Source of the DNA: Craspedostauros australis
Lineage: Eukaryota; Bacillariophyta; Bacillariophyceae; Mastogloiales; Achnanthaceae
DNA: 64,000 nt
Assembly (NCBI GenBank): GCA_026770025.1
Contig: JAMXDE010000007.1
Coordinates: 868,001-932,000, forward strand
Direction of reading: 5' to 3'
Part shown: positions 10,501 through 21,236 of the stretch, in pieces
Layout: each line of letters begins with the position of its first letter
How positions within the stretch are numbered: position 1 is the stretch's first letter
Program-made: the position numbers and the translations under genes
The notes under the pieces: generated by a model
Databases searched by the model: none
What the model saw: only the letters and a program-made list of their open reading frames with translations
Told to the model about the DNA's origin: nothing

Positions 10501-11497
10501 CTTTTTTGGATAATTGGTGCTTTCCCCCCAAAATTCGCCCGAGTTGCTTTCGCTCTTCGTCATTGCTCCATTTCCCCACTTTACACTGTGTCGGTGTTTG
10601 CTGCGCGTGTTTTCGTCTCCGGTCGGCACAAAACAAGGCTGCTGTCTTGGGCCAGCACAGAGCACACAAAACTCACAACCCCAACACTCTCCACAGAGAT
10701 CATTGCTCCACAGAGCACTTCGTTCCTGTTACAATCACAATCACAATCACAATCACAATCACAACCACAACAGGTACACCAACATCACCACCGCAACAGT
10801 GTTTCGTCCATGGGTGGCTCCTGTATGCAATGCAACTGGAATTCGTCTCTTCGAACAGTTCTTCCTGCACCAGCAATGATGTCCGGTGAATTAGTTGCTT
10901 GGTTGCCACTGTGCCACAGCAACAATGGAATGCTTGGCTGTAGTTCGTTGTATGCCTCAATTTGTGTTCGATACACGTTGTGTTCGCCTATCATGCAGAT
11001 CGAACAAGGGGCTTCCTGTGGGTGGCTGCATTCCCTCCATGCACAAAACTGTCCATTTGCTTGCACTCCTTGTCCTGGTTTCCGGATGACCAGGACCGCC
11101 ATGGTAGGATCGCAACGGAGGTGATTCTGTCCACACCTTTTTTCTCTGGATTTCGGTGTCCACTCGTGTCTCAACTAAGGAGGTATGACTGGAAGAGAAT
11201 GAGACAGGTCACGGACGAACAAGTACTGATCTAGCCTCCTCTTGACATGCCCTGAAACCAGATTGAATTACACATCTGGATTCTGACACCAAGACGGATC
11301 CTGACGTGTTGCAGTGGCGAGGATTGCAAGCAGAGAGAAAGGATGCAAACAACAGAGACATCGCATCACTCTCACAACAGCAGCATCCATCACATCGAGC
11401 ATCAAGCAAGCGCGCGGTTTCGTGGTTGATCATCGAAAACCCGTCCTTCCTTGCTGTGAAAATTTTCCTTTCCCCTCCGCCCGTCTCTCTTCCTGCC
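7552..11497. other. 3.9 kb without a convincing gene
   Basis: Many short overlapping frames occur on both strands (largest about 180 residues), but none has a domain, a conserved motif or a persuasive composition. The left part must contain the promoter of the repeat protein gene. The right part may hold the 5' end of the retrotransposon, but I could not find its terminal repeats by eye. Confidence 0.5.
10731..10772. repeat. Microsatellite (CACAAT)n
   Basis: About six copies of ACAATC in tandem, ending in ACAACCACAACAG. No gene starts directly downstream, so it may be a plain microsatellite or a relic of a CAA-rich leader. Confidence 0.9.
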
Positions 11498-13823
11498 ATG
11501 ACGGTCTTCGACTTCGGGTCCGTTCGCTCTGCCTCTCGCTCGTCTCCTTCGGGTGGTGGCGGTGGCTCTGCGGCCCCCACCGGTGCCCCTTTGGGTGCTC
11601 CTGCTGGTGGGTTGTTTCCGCCTTCTGCGGTGGCGTCTGTTACTGGGGGGGGGGGGGGGGGGGGTTGGTGATGGCGATGCGGTGGTGTCGTTGTTGTGGG
11701 TTGAATCTGTGGGGTCCATCTGTGGTGGCATCATTGGGGGCTCAGAGGAGAAGGGCGCTGTGCGCTTCTGCACTCGCTCTCTCTGTCCAACGAAGAGCCA
11801 TGTCGGGAACAAGGCTCCCCTGCGCGATGGGAGCTTCTACGTCCGCACCATCAAGGCTGACCAGGCACGATTGGCGCCTTCCATCGACGCGTCATGGTTG
11901 CCTGCGTCCATGACCAAGGAGGACCTGCTGTCTGAGCTCAAGGCTCCAGCAGTGTGGCGTGCCTTTCTCCGCGACCTCGCCACCTCACGCCTTCGTGTCG
12001 AGGCTGGCGAGGATGTACCGATCGTCTCAGTTGACGATTTCGCGGCTGTTGAGGACTTGGCATCCCCTCGCCGCCTCGCTCTCCGCATCAGCCCACGCGC
12101 AGACGAGGTCTCCTCCATCAAGCTGCAAGAGCTGGACATCGTGGCACCTCTGCCAGACGAGTACCGGGTCTCAGACGACACTGACCCTGCCATTGCTGGC
12201 GCCATCGTTCTGATTGAGAACTGGGAACAGGTCCGCTCCAACTTTGCGCAGCTGGAGAAGATTGTTGCTGGCATCGAGAAAGGACAGGGTGCCGTTCGCA
12301 ACGCGGTTGCGGATGACATCAGCGCCGTCATGGTCAGCCTACAGCGTCTGCACACTCAAGATCAGCTCCTCAGCGCTCGCATGGGCGAGGGAGCCAGTGC
12401 TGACGAGACGCTCAGTGAGCAAATCCTCGGCATCCGATCTGCGGTGGAGATGACCCACCAGAAGGTGCTCGACTTTGAGCGCTCTGGTGCGGCCAGATTC
12501 GCGCGTGAGTGGGCCACCCAGCTTCCCACTCTGCGCTCATCGCTCGACGAGCTCTTCACTCATTACAGCAACTCGGTCAATGCCATCGTTGGTCGCCTGG
12601 ATTCCCTGGAGTCCAAGCCATCCTTTTTGCCGGAGCGGTCCTCTCCTTCTCGTGGAGTCTCCTTTTCTCCCGTCGCTTCCGCCGCATCCATCGCAACCAT
12701 GGTGGATGATGCCGTCGAGCGCCGCTTCCGCACATTCGAGCGCGACATCGAGGCCAGGCTTTCTGCTTCCCGCTCGGTCCCAGGCATCTCCGCACCCAGC
12801 GGTGTTGGAACTGACCTTGCCGAGCGGCTGAACGAAGCAGAGCGTCGCGTGGAGCAAGCCCTTCGACTCCAATCCGACCATGCCTTCTCGACCAACAGCG
12901 ACACCTTCGCATCGCTTGAGGACGTTCGCGCCTGGATGGACTCCAACAATGTCAAGTCAGTGGGATTGTTCTGGGATATGTTCTCCCTGCTCGTGTCCAT
13001 GAACTCCAAGGCCAACAAGAGCGGCAAGGACCGCGCCGATGAGGGCTACTCTGCCAGTCGCATTGCCGCCACTGTTGCTGAGATTGACCTCGCCGCGTCC
13101 ATGGGCCACATCCGTCCCGTCGCTCTCTTTGCAAAGAACGGTCGTGGAGAGCTCTCGCCACCTGAAGAAGGCCTGGCCGCTGCTCCCAGCTGGAACAAAT
13201 GGGCCAATGGCATGTCATCCTACCGTGGCATCGTCTCCTCGTCCTACCGTGGGTACCTACAAGGCATCAACGGAAAGGTCCCATCCTGTGGCAACCCTGC
13301 CCAGGCGGCACTTGCTCGCTACCTTAGTGGGCGCGCTGAGATCCATTGGCATGGGCTCACCTCATTCATGCAGACCTTCTACCATGACCTCGTGTCGGCA
13401 TCCAACTTTCAGGCCGCCTCGGCTTGGAACTTGGTCGGCCGATGCGTCTGCTCCGTCTTTGACGAGCTACATCTGGTCCGATCTGACTCCAGTTTGGTCA
13501 CTGGCGAGATGGCGAGCCTTGACAACAAGGCCAAGGTCCTGTGGTCCGTTCTCCGCTGTCATCGCATCATGGACTCGCTCCTGGAGGTCGAATTCCATGG
13601 GCATCCTGCCCTTGCTCGGGCGCTGTCCATGTACCAGCTCTCTGAGCGTGTCGACAGGTCCGAGATGGAGAAGCTGCGCGATGAGCTCAAGCTTGTCAAG
13701 TCGCTGGCACAGGATGCCATGGACGAGGCTGAGCGCAGCGGCAAGAAGGCGGCTGAGGCCAGGCGGGCTGGTGCCAACGCGAAGAACGAGCTCAACCAAC
13801 AGAAGAAGAAGAACAGTAACTGA
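11498..13823 (+). CDS. Gag-like ORF1 of the retrotransposon, apparent frameshift at G20
   Basis: The likely start is the ATG at 11498 (MTVFDFGSVRSASRSS...), which opens a Gly/Ser/Ala-rich N-terminus. That frame enters a run of 20 G at 11645-11664 and stops at 11671. The plausible continuation lies in another frame that is open from upstream of the run to 13823. It would be joined if the run were one G shorter, so either sequencing error or real slippage explains the break. The body (about 700 residues) is helical and rich in Ala, Ser, Glu and Arg, with a likely coiled coil near the C-terminus (about 13650-13820: RSEMEKLRDELKLVKS, then AERSGKKAAEARR) and a Lys/Gln/Asn-rich end. There is no zinc knuckle. 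Position before the reverse transcriptase and the composition suggest a structural, gag-type protein. I recognise no named domain. Confidence 0.65.
11645..11664. repeat. G20 homopolymer inside ORF1
   Basis: A run of 20 G within the start of the gag-like ORF. The two frames that look real on either side differ by one base across this run. Confidence 0.95.
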
Positions 13824-14840
13824 GACACGGCTCCTAAGTCGGCTGTTGCGGTGGATGGTGTGGATTCCAGACCATCCTTGCACGGCGTGACTCGGGGCAC
13901 AGTTGGGCGCAGGTTGCGGCGGACTGATTGCTGTGCGGGCGTCGTTGCTTTGCGATGCCCGGCTTGGGTGTTCGATCTTGACTCGCTGGGGCTGTCTGTC
14001 GGCTTTATCGCCGGTTGGTCTGGCTCTGACGAGGATGGTGCGATCATCCGGCAGCTGCTTCCATTGGTGGTGCTGCAACCAGCAGCACCATCTGTGGCGC
14101 AGCTCAACAGCGTTAATCTGCTACTAGCCGAGCATTCCATCACCAAATCCCTCTTCTCTGCTGTTGATGCCAGTTCTCTCGTTGTGGTTGCTTCATCGCA
14201 TCGCTCTCGCTGGCTTCCGCCTGGTTGGTCGGCAAGGTCTTGGCGCGTGGAGCACTCACAGGTCGGTGGGGTCACCGATGCCGTAGGCTCTCCGACTATC
14301 TTCTGGCGATGCCCTTCGCCTCCGCAAGGCCCCCTACAGATTCATTCGGTTCCTCGCACTCTGCACTCGGTGCTGGACGACAAGCAGTCGTCTCAGCACT
14401 GGCATCCTCCTCCGCCCAACCTCAATGTTGGACCTCTTCGCGTCGTCCGCGTGGACGCCGTGAAGGTGTATGGTAAACCTGTGCTGCATCCTGGTGGTCT
14501 CATCCCGATCGGCTGCCTTCGGTCGGAGTTTGTGCTGGCGCCTTCCGTGTTCGGTCGTGGCAAGTGGTGCGCTCGCCCGCTTCGGTCGTTCGAGCGTCTT
14601 CGTGCGCTCGACTTCCCTGATACGGTTGCTCTCACCCTTCCTTCTGCTTCTACTTCTGCGCTCCCAGGCAAATTGTTTTTCTCTGTTTTGTCCCAACTTT
14701 GCACATTCAACGAGGGGGGTACTTTTCTTTTCGATTCTTCTTCCTTTGCGACTGGCTGCCGTCCTGCCAGTTCGCCTCCATCTTCTGCCGGTCGCGGCTT
14801 GAGTCCGTCTGCAGCGGTATTCATTCCTGGATCCACTGCA

Positions 14841-17741
14841 ATGACATCTACCGCTCACCGTGCTACCATCAACTCTATGTTGCTGCCATCTTCTGGCGAT
14901 TCCATGCCTCTCACTTCATCGCTCCACACCATCAGCTCCGTCTCTCCTCCTGCCTCGTCACCTACCAACGACAACTCGTCTTGTACTCCTGATTCCACAG
15001 ATTCATCAGCAGCCAGTCACCCTCCCATCACGACATGGGTGGCTCCATCAGAACTTCAGCGCAGCGTGCTGGAGGAGGCAGAATGGAACCGGCGCGCTCA
15101 GAAGGCTACCAAGTCCGACGACGCATCCATTCCCACTCACCTCTGGATGGATCAGCTGGTCAAGGGGTCTGCAAATCAATGGGATATGGCGGATATGCAG
15201 AACCTGGAAGCCGGATGCAACGGCCTGAGGAGATGGATGTTGGGATGGTGGAGTCGGCGTGTCACCACCTCCTTCTGGAGATGGTACTGTCGGCATCACC
15301 CCTCCCTGCGTCGTGTCACCACCAAGGTTGTTGCTGTTTCAACTGATGGCATCTACCGATGGAACCGGAAAGGCAGGGCAAGGTATGCAGCGTGGCGAAG
15401 ACAGAGGCGACAGGCCTCACCCGATATATTCGATGCTGCTTGCGATGCAATCGCTCGAGCGTGTCGCTCCACTTGGTGGAATTGGGACGACGGATCTCGC
15501 CCTCTGTTCTGGAGGTGGGCCAAGGAATATCAGACTATCATTCAAGAGGGTCTGCCGGTACACTTTCAATCGTCGCCGCCAAGCTACACTCAACCGCAAC
15601 GCAACGCCAACGATCCTCACATTCGAGACATGATGGCAGCAAAGCTGTGCAAGGTCCGACAAAAGCGATACATCATCCCAGGCACTGTTCACTCTCTCAC
15701 TTCGTTCTTCGGGGTACCCAAGGGAGAGACCGACATCCGCATGGTGTATGATGCAACTGCAAGTGGCCTCAACGACGCTGTCTGGGTGCCTGGGTTCCCA
15801 CTCCCGACTCTGGACACTCACCTACGAGCTGTGGGCACCAACACCTTCATGGCTGACAACGACATCGGAGAGATGTTCCTGAATTTCATGCTTCATCCAT
15901 GCCTGAAGCGGGTCTACGGTGTCGACATCACACACTATCTGACTGAAGAGGACCCCAAGGCTGGTAACAAGCTTGTTTGGGAGCGATGGGACCGGGCAGC
16001 AATGGGCTTAAAGTCTTCGCCTTATCAAGCTGTCCAAGCCATGCTCTTCGCCGAAGAAGCTATCCTGGGGTCCCACACTGATCCGCTCAACGTGTTCCAA
16101 TGGAGCCAAGTCCGGCTGAACCTCCCTGGATCGGTGAATTACAATCCATCTCTTCCTTGGGTTTCGAAACTGGACACCAATGGCAACATTGCAGCAGATG
16201 CCTTCATCTACGTGGACGATGTCCGTCCTACTGGAGGCTCACAAGACATCTGCTGGCGGGCTACCAAGCAAGTGGGACACATGCTGGCCTACCTCGGTAT
16301 TCAGGACGCGGCCAGAAAGCGTCGAGCTGCTACCAGGACCCCTGGTCCTTGGACTGGGGCAGTGGTGGTGGCACATGACTCAGGTGTGTACGCCACGGCA
16401 ACACAAGAAAAATGGGACAAGGGCCGCGATCAGGTGGCCTCTGTCCTGGCAGATCTTGTGAAGAGTGACACCATCGAGCGAAAGAAGCTGGAACGCATAC
16501 GAGGATTCCTGAACTACCTTTGTCAGACCTACAAGCCAATGACACCCTACCTGATCGGATTCCATCTCACCATAGATGGATGGAGAGAAGGAAGGGATGC
16601 AGACGGCTGGAGAATCCTCAGCTACATCAACCAGACAACATCAACACATGTCGCAACAGGTGATGCCACTCCTCCACCTGAGTACATCAAGCCTGCTCCG
16701 CGTCTTGCTTCCGACCTTGAGGCTCTTCATCAGTTCTTCGCACCACCAGAGCCACCACTTTGTCTTATGCGGCCTGGTCATTCCATTCGAGCCTGGTACG
16801 GTTTTGCAGATGCATCACAAGCCGGATTTGGCGCTTCCCTTCAGGTCGGCAATGAGATTGCCTTCCAGTACGGCGAATGGACCTCAGAAGAAAATGAAGC
16901 CAGCACATCAAACTGGCGTGAGCTCAAGAACTTGGTCGAAGCCTTGAAAGAATGGACTGCCAAGTTCAAGCTGGAAGGGAGCGAGGTGTTCCTCTTCACG
17001 GATAACTCCACAGCTGAGAGTGCGTTTTGGAAGGGAAATTCAACCTCCAAACGCTTGGCGGACCTGGTGCTCGAGATGAGACTGCTCGAAATGAAGTCAA
17101 ACATGATCTTGCACGTCATACATGTCAGTGGAGATTGGATGATACTTCAAGGCACGGACGGATTGTCTCGGGCTGATCACAGCACCGGCGTCATGGCTGG
17201 ACAGAGCATGCTGCAACACATCCCTCTCCACTTGCAGCCATCAGATCGAAGAGGCAATCATCTCAAGGACACCATGAGAACATGTATGGAGGGAATCGAA
17301 TACGAATGGCTCACCCCTGAAGGATGGTACAGTACAGGCCAACGGCAAGGCAATTTTGTATGGGAATCTGCTCCTGCAGCTGCGGATGCGATGATCGATC
17401 AGATTGGCAAAGCGCGGCACAAGCGACCCCAGAACCTGCACGTGGTCTGCATACCCAGATTAATGACTGGTCGGTGGCGGAGGAAGCTGTTGCGGTTGAG
17501 TGACTTCTACTTCAAGGTTGAACGGTGTCATGAATGGCCTGCTCACCTGCTGGAGCCTTTGTTTGTCTTCATTTGTCTTCCTTATCTCTCTTGGAACCCC
17601 AGACTCGACGAACAACGCAAGTTATTGGAAGAACCAAATGAGGTTCTGCTGCAGCGAGGTGTGTGGGAAGCTGATCCAATCAGGTGCAGGCGTGTTCTGC
17701 GCGAACTTCTCCAGTCCGCGCGGGCCCTTTGCCCCCTGTAG
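14841..17741 (+). CDS. Reverse transcriptase-RNase H polyprotein of the retrotransposon
   Basis: The frame is open from just after ORF1. The first useful ATG I see is at 14841, giving 966 residues, but the true start is uncertain. The N-terminal region is Ser/Thr/Pro-rich, followed by a basic tryptophan-rich region (WWSRRVTTSFWRWYCRHHPS). Reverse transcriptase motifs follow: GVPKGETDIRMVYDATASGL near 15710-15770, MADNDIGEMFLNF near 15850 with the first catalytic Asp, and the polymerase box IYVDD (tyrosine codon at 16209). RNase H follows with its acidic residues in FADAS (about 16804), WREL (about 16915), FTDNSTAESAFW (about 16998) and GTDGLSRA (about 17155). The C-terminus overlaps the recombinase ORF by about 200 bases in another frame. 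All catalytic motifs look intact. No methyltransferase domain is seen. Confidence 0.85.
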   Translation: MTSTAHRATINSMLLPSSGDSMPLTSSLHTISSVSPPASSPTNDNSSCTPDSTDSSAASHPPITTWVAPSELQRSVLEEAEWNRRAQKATKSDDASIPTHLWMDQLVKGSANQWDMADMQNLEAGCNGLRRWMLGWWSRRVTTSFWRWYCRHHPSLRRVTTKVVAVSTDGIYRWNRKGRARYAAWRRQRRQASPDIFDAACDAIARACRSTWWNWDDGSRPLFWRWAKEYQTIIQEGLPVHFQSSPPSYTQPQRNANDPHIRDMMAAKLCKVRQKRYIIPGTVHSLTSFFGVPKGETDIRMVYDATASGLNDAVWVPGFPLPTLDTHLRAVGTNTFMADNDIGEMFLNFMLHPCLKRVYGVDITHYLTEEDPKAGNKLVWERWDRAAMGLKSSPYQAVQAMLFAEEAILGSHTDPLNVFQWSQVRLNLPGSVNYNPSLPWVSKLDTNGNIAADAFIYVDDVRPTGGSQDICWRATKQVGHMLAYLGIQDAARKRRAATRTPGPWTGAVVVAHDSGVYATATQEKWDKGRDQVASVLADLVKSDTIERKKLERIRGFLNYLCQTYKPMTPYLIGFHLTIDGWREGRDADGWRILSYINQTTSTHVATGDATPPPEYIKPAPRLASDLEALHQFFAPPEPPLCLMRPGHSIRAWYGFADASQAGFGASLQVGNEIAFQYGEWTSEENEASTSNWRELKNLVEALKEWTAKFKLEGSEVFLFTDNSTAESAFWKGNSTSKRLADLVLEMRLLEMKSNMILHVIHVSGDWMILQGTDGLSRADHSTGVMAGQSMLQHIPLHLQPSDRRGNHLKDTMRTCMEGIEYEWLTPEGWYSTGQRQGNFVWESAPAAADAMIDQIGKARHKRPQNLHVVCIPRLMTGRWRRKLLRLSDFYFKVERCHEWPAHLLEPLFVFICLPYLSWNPRLDEQRKLLEEPNEVLLQRGVWEADPIRCRRVLRELLQSARALCPL

Positions 17742-19101
17742 GTCAGCTTGGTGCGGCTCGTGCTATGGCGAGATTGGAGACAAGAACTTTCCTGTCCAAA
17801 CTGCCAACGACGATGACGGTATCGATCTCACTCCGGATATTGACAAGACTCGCTTCCGAATAGCCCGAAACGGTGACCATCTTATGGTGCCGTTTCAGTG
17901 CGATCGCTGTCACTTCCGCAATATCATGCTCCGCGAGCCACTTAACCACAGACAACAAGATCGAGAGATGCTTGTCTACATTCGACGAGCCAACCTCGAC
18001 GCCTTTTGGAGCAGAGAACCATCCACTGTCGCGGCAAATCTTCGCGAAGCCCGACGCATGGAAGCTTTTGCGGATCGGTTGAACATCCCATCCATCAGCG
18101 CTCCAATGGGTCCCTTCCCGCTTCAAGACTCGTGTGGCATGGCTGGAGCAATGGCAGTACTCGACAGGTCCTTGGATACAGGTCGCTATGCGACCAATGT
18201 TCAATGGGAAACTTTTCGACGCACCAGGTCGGCCATCACCAATATTCACCAAGCGGGTGTTGCTGGACTTGGGGAGTCTGTCATGGCATACGAGAGGTCC
18301 CGCATGTGGATGTCAAGTGTGCCATCGCATCAGTTCTGGTTCACTCGATTCATGGAAGGCACCCACAGGAGAGTGGGGCAGATCCGCAAGCCAGCTCGTG
18401 CCTACACCATTGATGAGATGCATGGGTTGGAAGCTCTGTTGGAGCAAGAGTGGAGAATGGACAACGCTCACTCCCGGCGCAAGAGAACCGCAGAAGTGGC
18501 TATGCTTACAATTGTGGCCTTCTGCACCGGGCTGAGGGGAGAGGAGATGCTACAAATCGACCTTCTTGCTACTTCTTCGAGTCTCAAGCATCTTCAAGAT
18601 GCGAAGCTTCCGCACGCACGGCTTGCCATCATCGGTCGCACCAAGGGCAACAGGCATGATGGAGCACGATTCGACGTTCCATGTGTGAAGACAACTTCAG
18701 GTACCGGATTACAACCTGGCAAATGGATCAAGCGAATGGTGCAACAAGTCGAAGGTGCGGGACTTCGTAATGGCAAGCTTTTGACAAGGAAACTGAATCC
18801 GCCAAGGCTCCTGGAGTTCCGGGACGACGTATATGTGGCGCTGGAGGCCTTGCAGGCCCAAGGCATAATCGATACAGAGGTGGATATCCGAGACAAATAC
18901 GGTCTTGACCGCTCAGCTCGCAGAGGGTCCACTTCTCACGCGATCAACATGCGTGTTCCAAGAGATATCATCATGGCAAACAACAGATGGCGAACCGAAG
19001 CCAACTCAGTCTCGGGAAACCCAAGACTGGACATGGTGGACACCTACTCAGCACTGGAGTCACTGCTTCCTGCTGTGTTGGAGTACTCGAAGCAGATGTG
19101 A
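17530..19101 (+). CDS. Tyrosine recombinase of the retrotransposon
   Basis: The frame opens near 17500; the first in-frame ATG is at 17530, inside the RT ORF, and the recognisable protein starts at about 17740. There are two Cys pairs, CRSAWCGSCY and FQCDRCHFRN (about 17740-17925), probably a small zinc-binding module. A helical core-binding-like region follows, then the catalytic domain. Box A is CTGLRGEE, with the catalytic Arg codon at 18535. Box B has RSARRGSTSHA, with Arg at 18919, and the tyrosine nucleophile lies in VDTYSAL at 19045. The first position of the usual His-x-x-Arg motif is Arg (codon at 18910) instead of His. The enzyme would integrate the circular cDNA by site-specific recombination. 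The role is known for the family; activity of this copy is not shown. Confidence 0.8.
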   Translation: MNGLLTCWSLCLSSFVFLISLGTPDSTNNASYWKNQMRFCCSEVCGKLIQSGAGVFCANFSSPRGPFAPCRSAWCGSCYGEIGDKNFPVQTANDDDGIDLTPDIDKTRFRIARNGDHLMVPFQCDRCHFRNIMLREPLNHRQQDREMLVYIRRANLDAFWSREPSTVAANLREARRMEAFADRLNIPSISAPMGPFPLQDSCGMAGAMAVLDRSLDTGRYATNVQWETFRRTRSAITNIHQAGVAGLGESVMAYERSRMWMSSVPSHQFWFTRFMEGTHRRVGQIRKPARAYTIDEMHGLEALLEQEWRMDNAHSRRKRTAEVAMLTIVAFCTGLRGEEMLQIDLLATSSSLKHLQDAKLPHARLAIIGRTKGNRHDGARFDVPCVKTTSGTGLQPGKWIKRMVQQVEGAGLRNGKLLTRKLNPPRLLEFRDDVYVALEALQAQGIIDTEVDIRDKYGLDRSARRGSTSHAINMRVPRDIIMANNRWRTEANSVSGNPRLDMVDTYSALESLLPAVLEYSKQM

Positions 19102-20077
19102 TACATCTGCGGGGACGACGAGGGGGGAGAGAACAGGTCCATTGTGCCAGCACACACACTGCCACACTGGAGCTGATTCAAGCTAGGTGCCATCATCTTC
19201 GCTCACCCAATATTGACCATAAAAGGACAACCATGGGAACTTGACGCTGTCGTTCCAAATGGCTAATCCAGGAAAATATATGGGCACGTATCTGGAATCG
19301 AACTACATGTTCTTCCATGCGTTGCGAAGCTCTGCCTGCCACCAATGGCGTGAGGACTCGGTCGACTGATTGTCGGCCGGTCCACAACTACCCCCCACGT
19401 TAGCACTTCAATACAGTAGAGTAATAAGTATACTCCTACGTATTGATGTACCACCGTGTGACAATGTGAAGGAAGCTGCACAGGTCGCAATGAACACACA
19501 GGATGACCCTTCTTTTGTTGTTGTCAGGTGTGTTGGTACAGCCGTTCGTTCCTTTGTTGACATGTCAATGACTATCCTTGTTGTTGGGAATGAGGTTCAT
19601 GTGCATGCTCGTATTGTCGGTTCTGTTGAGATCATCAACATACAATGGGGCATTTTAGTGTCGACCTTCTGGACAACGCAAAACACTCCGAAGCTGGTGG
19701 GGATGCCATGCTCCTTTTCGTACATCCGCATTATCTACATGCCACCCTCAAGCAAGGTGCATTTCAGTGAACAGCTAAACATGCATTGTGTTGTGGAACC
19801 ATAACAGTGTTGTGTTGGCCATTCGTGCTACATGGTTGTTGTAGTCTTTTCTCTGGAGGTGCCTGTGTTGTTTTCCGTTTTCCTTCTCACAACATGGGTG
19901 CTCGCACATGCGTACGCACTCTTCTGCAATTCACTGACAGCCACAACAAACTCCATTGCGGGTATCGCCATCAACGCAAATGACTAACAACAATGCAGCT
20001 ACTTGTGCAACACCAGATGAACGATACAAGATTGAGGTGGGGACTATGTGATAACATTCTATTATGTGCCAGACGGC
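19102..20077. other. About 1 kb without a gene, 3' flank of the retrotransposon
   Basis: No supported coding region. It should contain the 3' terminal repeats of the retrotransposon, but none could be matched by eye to sequence upstream of 11498. A GTTCGATTCC-like box on the minus strand near 19292 does not form a tRNA. Confidence 0.45.
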
Positions 20078-21236
20078 TTACTCCCGTCCAGAGCTGCTGT
20101 CATCGCTGCTTGTGCCATCACTCATTGTGCTGCTGCTGCTGATGCCCTCACTTGTTGTGCTGTTGCTCTCCTCGCTTCTGGCTTCGTCCTCCACCATTTC
20201 CTCCATATCCACCTCCTGTGAGGTGTCTGCTCCTGAGGGGGGCGCCAGTGATGCCACCCAATTCTCCATTTCCCGGATATCCGCCATGGTCTCCTGCAGG
20301 TCAAACAAAGGATTTTCATCCTGCAGTTCGAATTGTGTGATAGCTGCGATGGCATACATTGCCAGTTGGTGTTTGCAAAGTTGGTGCCGCCACTCCACCC
20401 ACAAGCACTTCCAGTTTTTGAAGCGTTTGTGAACTGTTTCGTGCCTTGCACGTGTCACTCCATTGTATCTGGTCCTCTCAATGCAACACGAAGGCTCACC
20501 CCTGTAGCCTTGATCCGCAATCACCTGCTCCCCTTCGTCCAGTTCCTGCCTCAGCTTGCGTCGAAAAATGGTAACATCATTCCACTCCCCACATGGAAAT
20601 GGACCCTCGACCCAAACAAGATGGCCTGTCTGAATGCACACACCAGTCTCGTATCTGAGGCCTGCCCCATTGAATTTGTGAGAGTACCAATCTGTGTCAA
20701 AAGGATTGGGCTCCACAATCCGAAAGTCTGTGCCATCCATGGACATGAAAACAGTGTTGTGACCAACACTGCCATTCTTGCGTTCCTCTATTCTGATCTG
20801 CAGTGATACAAAAAGGAACTCGAGCATGTGCAAGGGATGTGAGGCATGTCAGGCAAGCACACGCATTCAAGCCATCTCCGCACACAGCACCAAGTTCACT
20901 CACCTTTGTTCTGCTCAGTCATGCAATGCCTTCCAAAACAATCCATGTCCACTTCATCAATGTTCTGCAATCCCTATTCAGCATCACTGAAAGAATCTCC
21001 CATGGACTGTATTGCTTCAGGAATACGAGTGCACCAAGCATGTGGTTGATTGTGGTGTTGCCCAGTAGCAGCCTGTCTTGTGTCAGTGCTGTCCATACTG
21101 CAGAAGCCACTGCGATGCTGGTCCCATACGTCCTGCGGAAAAGGATGGTGAGCCATGGGGGTTGCTCCATGCAAGTGAGCATGTCCGCGTCGCAACCCAC
21201 AATTTGCATACCAGAGTGGGCAATCTCGACCTCCAT
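20078..21236 (-). pseudogene. Harbinger/PIF-type DDE transposase, two exons, in-frame stop
   Basis: Exon 1 (21236 down to 20904) begins with ATG and carries a helical N-terminal region (TYGTSIAVASAVW ... MLGALVFLKQYSPWEI ... MKWTWIVLEGIA). Exon 2 (20797 down to 20078) holds the DDE nuclease: first Asp in SMDGTDFRI, second in VIADQGYRGE, and Glu in ARHETVHKRFKNW. The C-terminus is acidic and Ser-rich. This is the arrangement of HARB1-like (DDE_Tnp_4) transposases. The intron at 20798-20903 has a GTGAGT donor and CTGCAG acceptor and restores the family's usual spacing. However, a TGA at 20919-20921 lies five codons before the donor. Unless the gene is spliced differently or the base is an error, the copy is dead. 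Upstream exons may exist in 21240-21670. Confidence 0.7.
20798..20903 (-). other. Predicted intron in the Harbinger-type transposase
   Basis: 106 bp with GTGAGT at the 5' end and a pyrimidine-rich TTTTTGTATCACTGCAG at the 3' end. Removing it joins SRTK to IRIEERKNGS in phase 0, giving the expected link between the helical N-terminus and the catalytic domain. Confidence 0.75.

Larger units (their letters stand above)
11498..19101 (+). mobile_element. Tyrosine-recombinase retrotransposon (DIRS order; PAT/Ngaro-like gene order)
   Basis: Three consecutive plus-strand frames form one element: a gag-like coiled-coil ORF, a reverse transcriptase plus RNase H ORF, and an overlapping tyrosine recombinase ORF. 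A reverse transcriptase combined with a tyrosine recombinase, and no DDE integrase, defines the DIRS order. The order RT-RNase H then recombinase resembles PAT/Ngaro elements more than DIRS1. The given limits are those of the coding region only. Terminal inverted or split direct repeats must lie outside it but were not identified. The long open frames suggest a young copy. Confidence 0.85.

Noticed and set aside
19250-19330. Possible minus-strand tRNA with a GTTCGATTCC box
   Set aside because: The flanking bases do not pair as a T stem and no acceptor stem or D arm can be formed.
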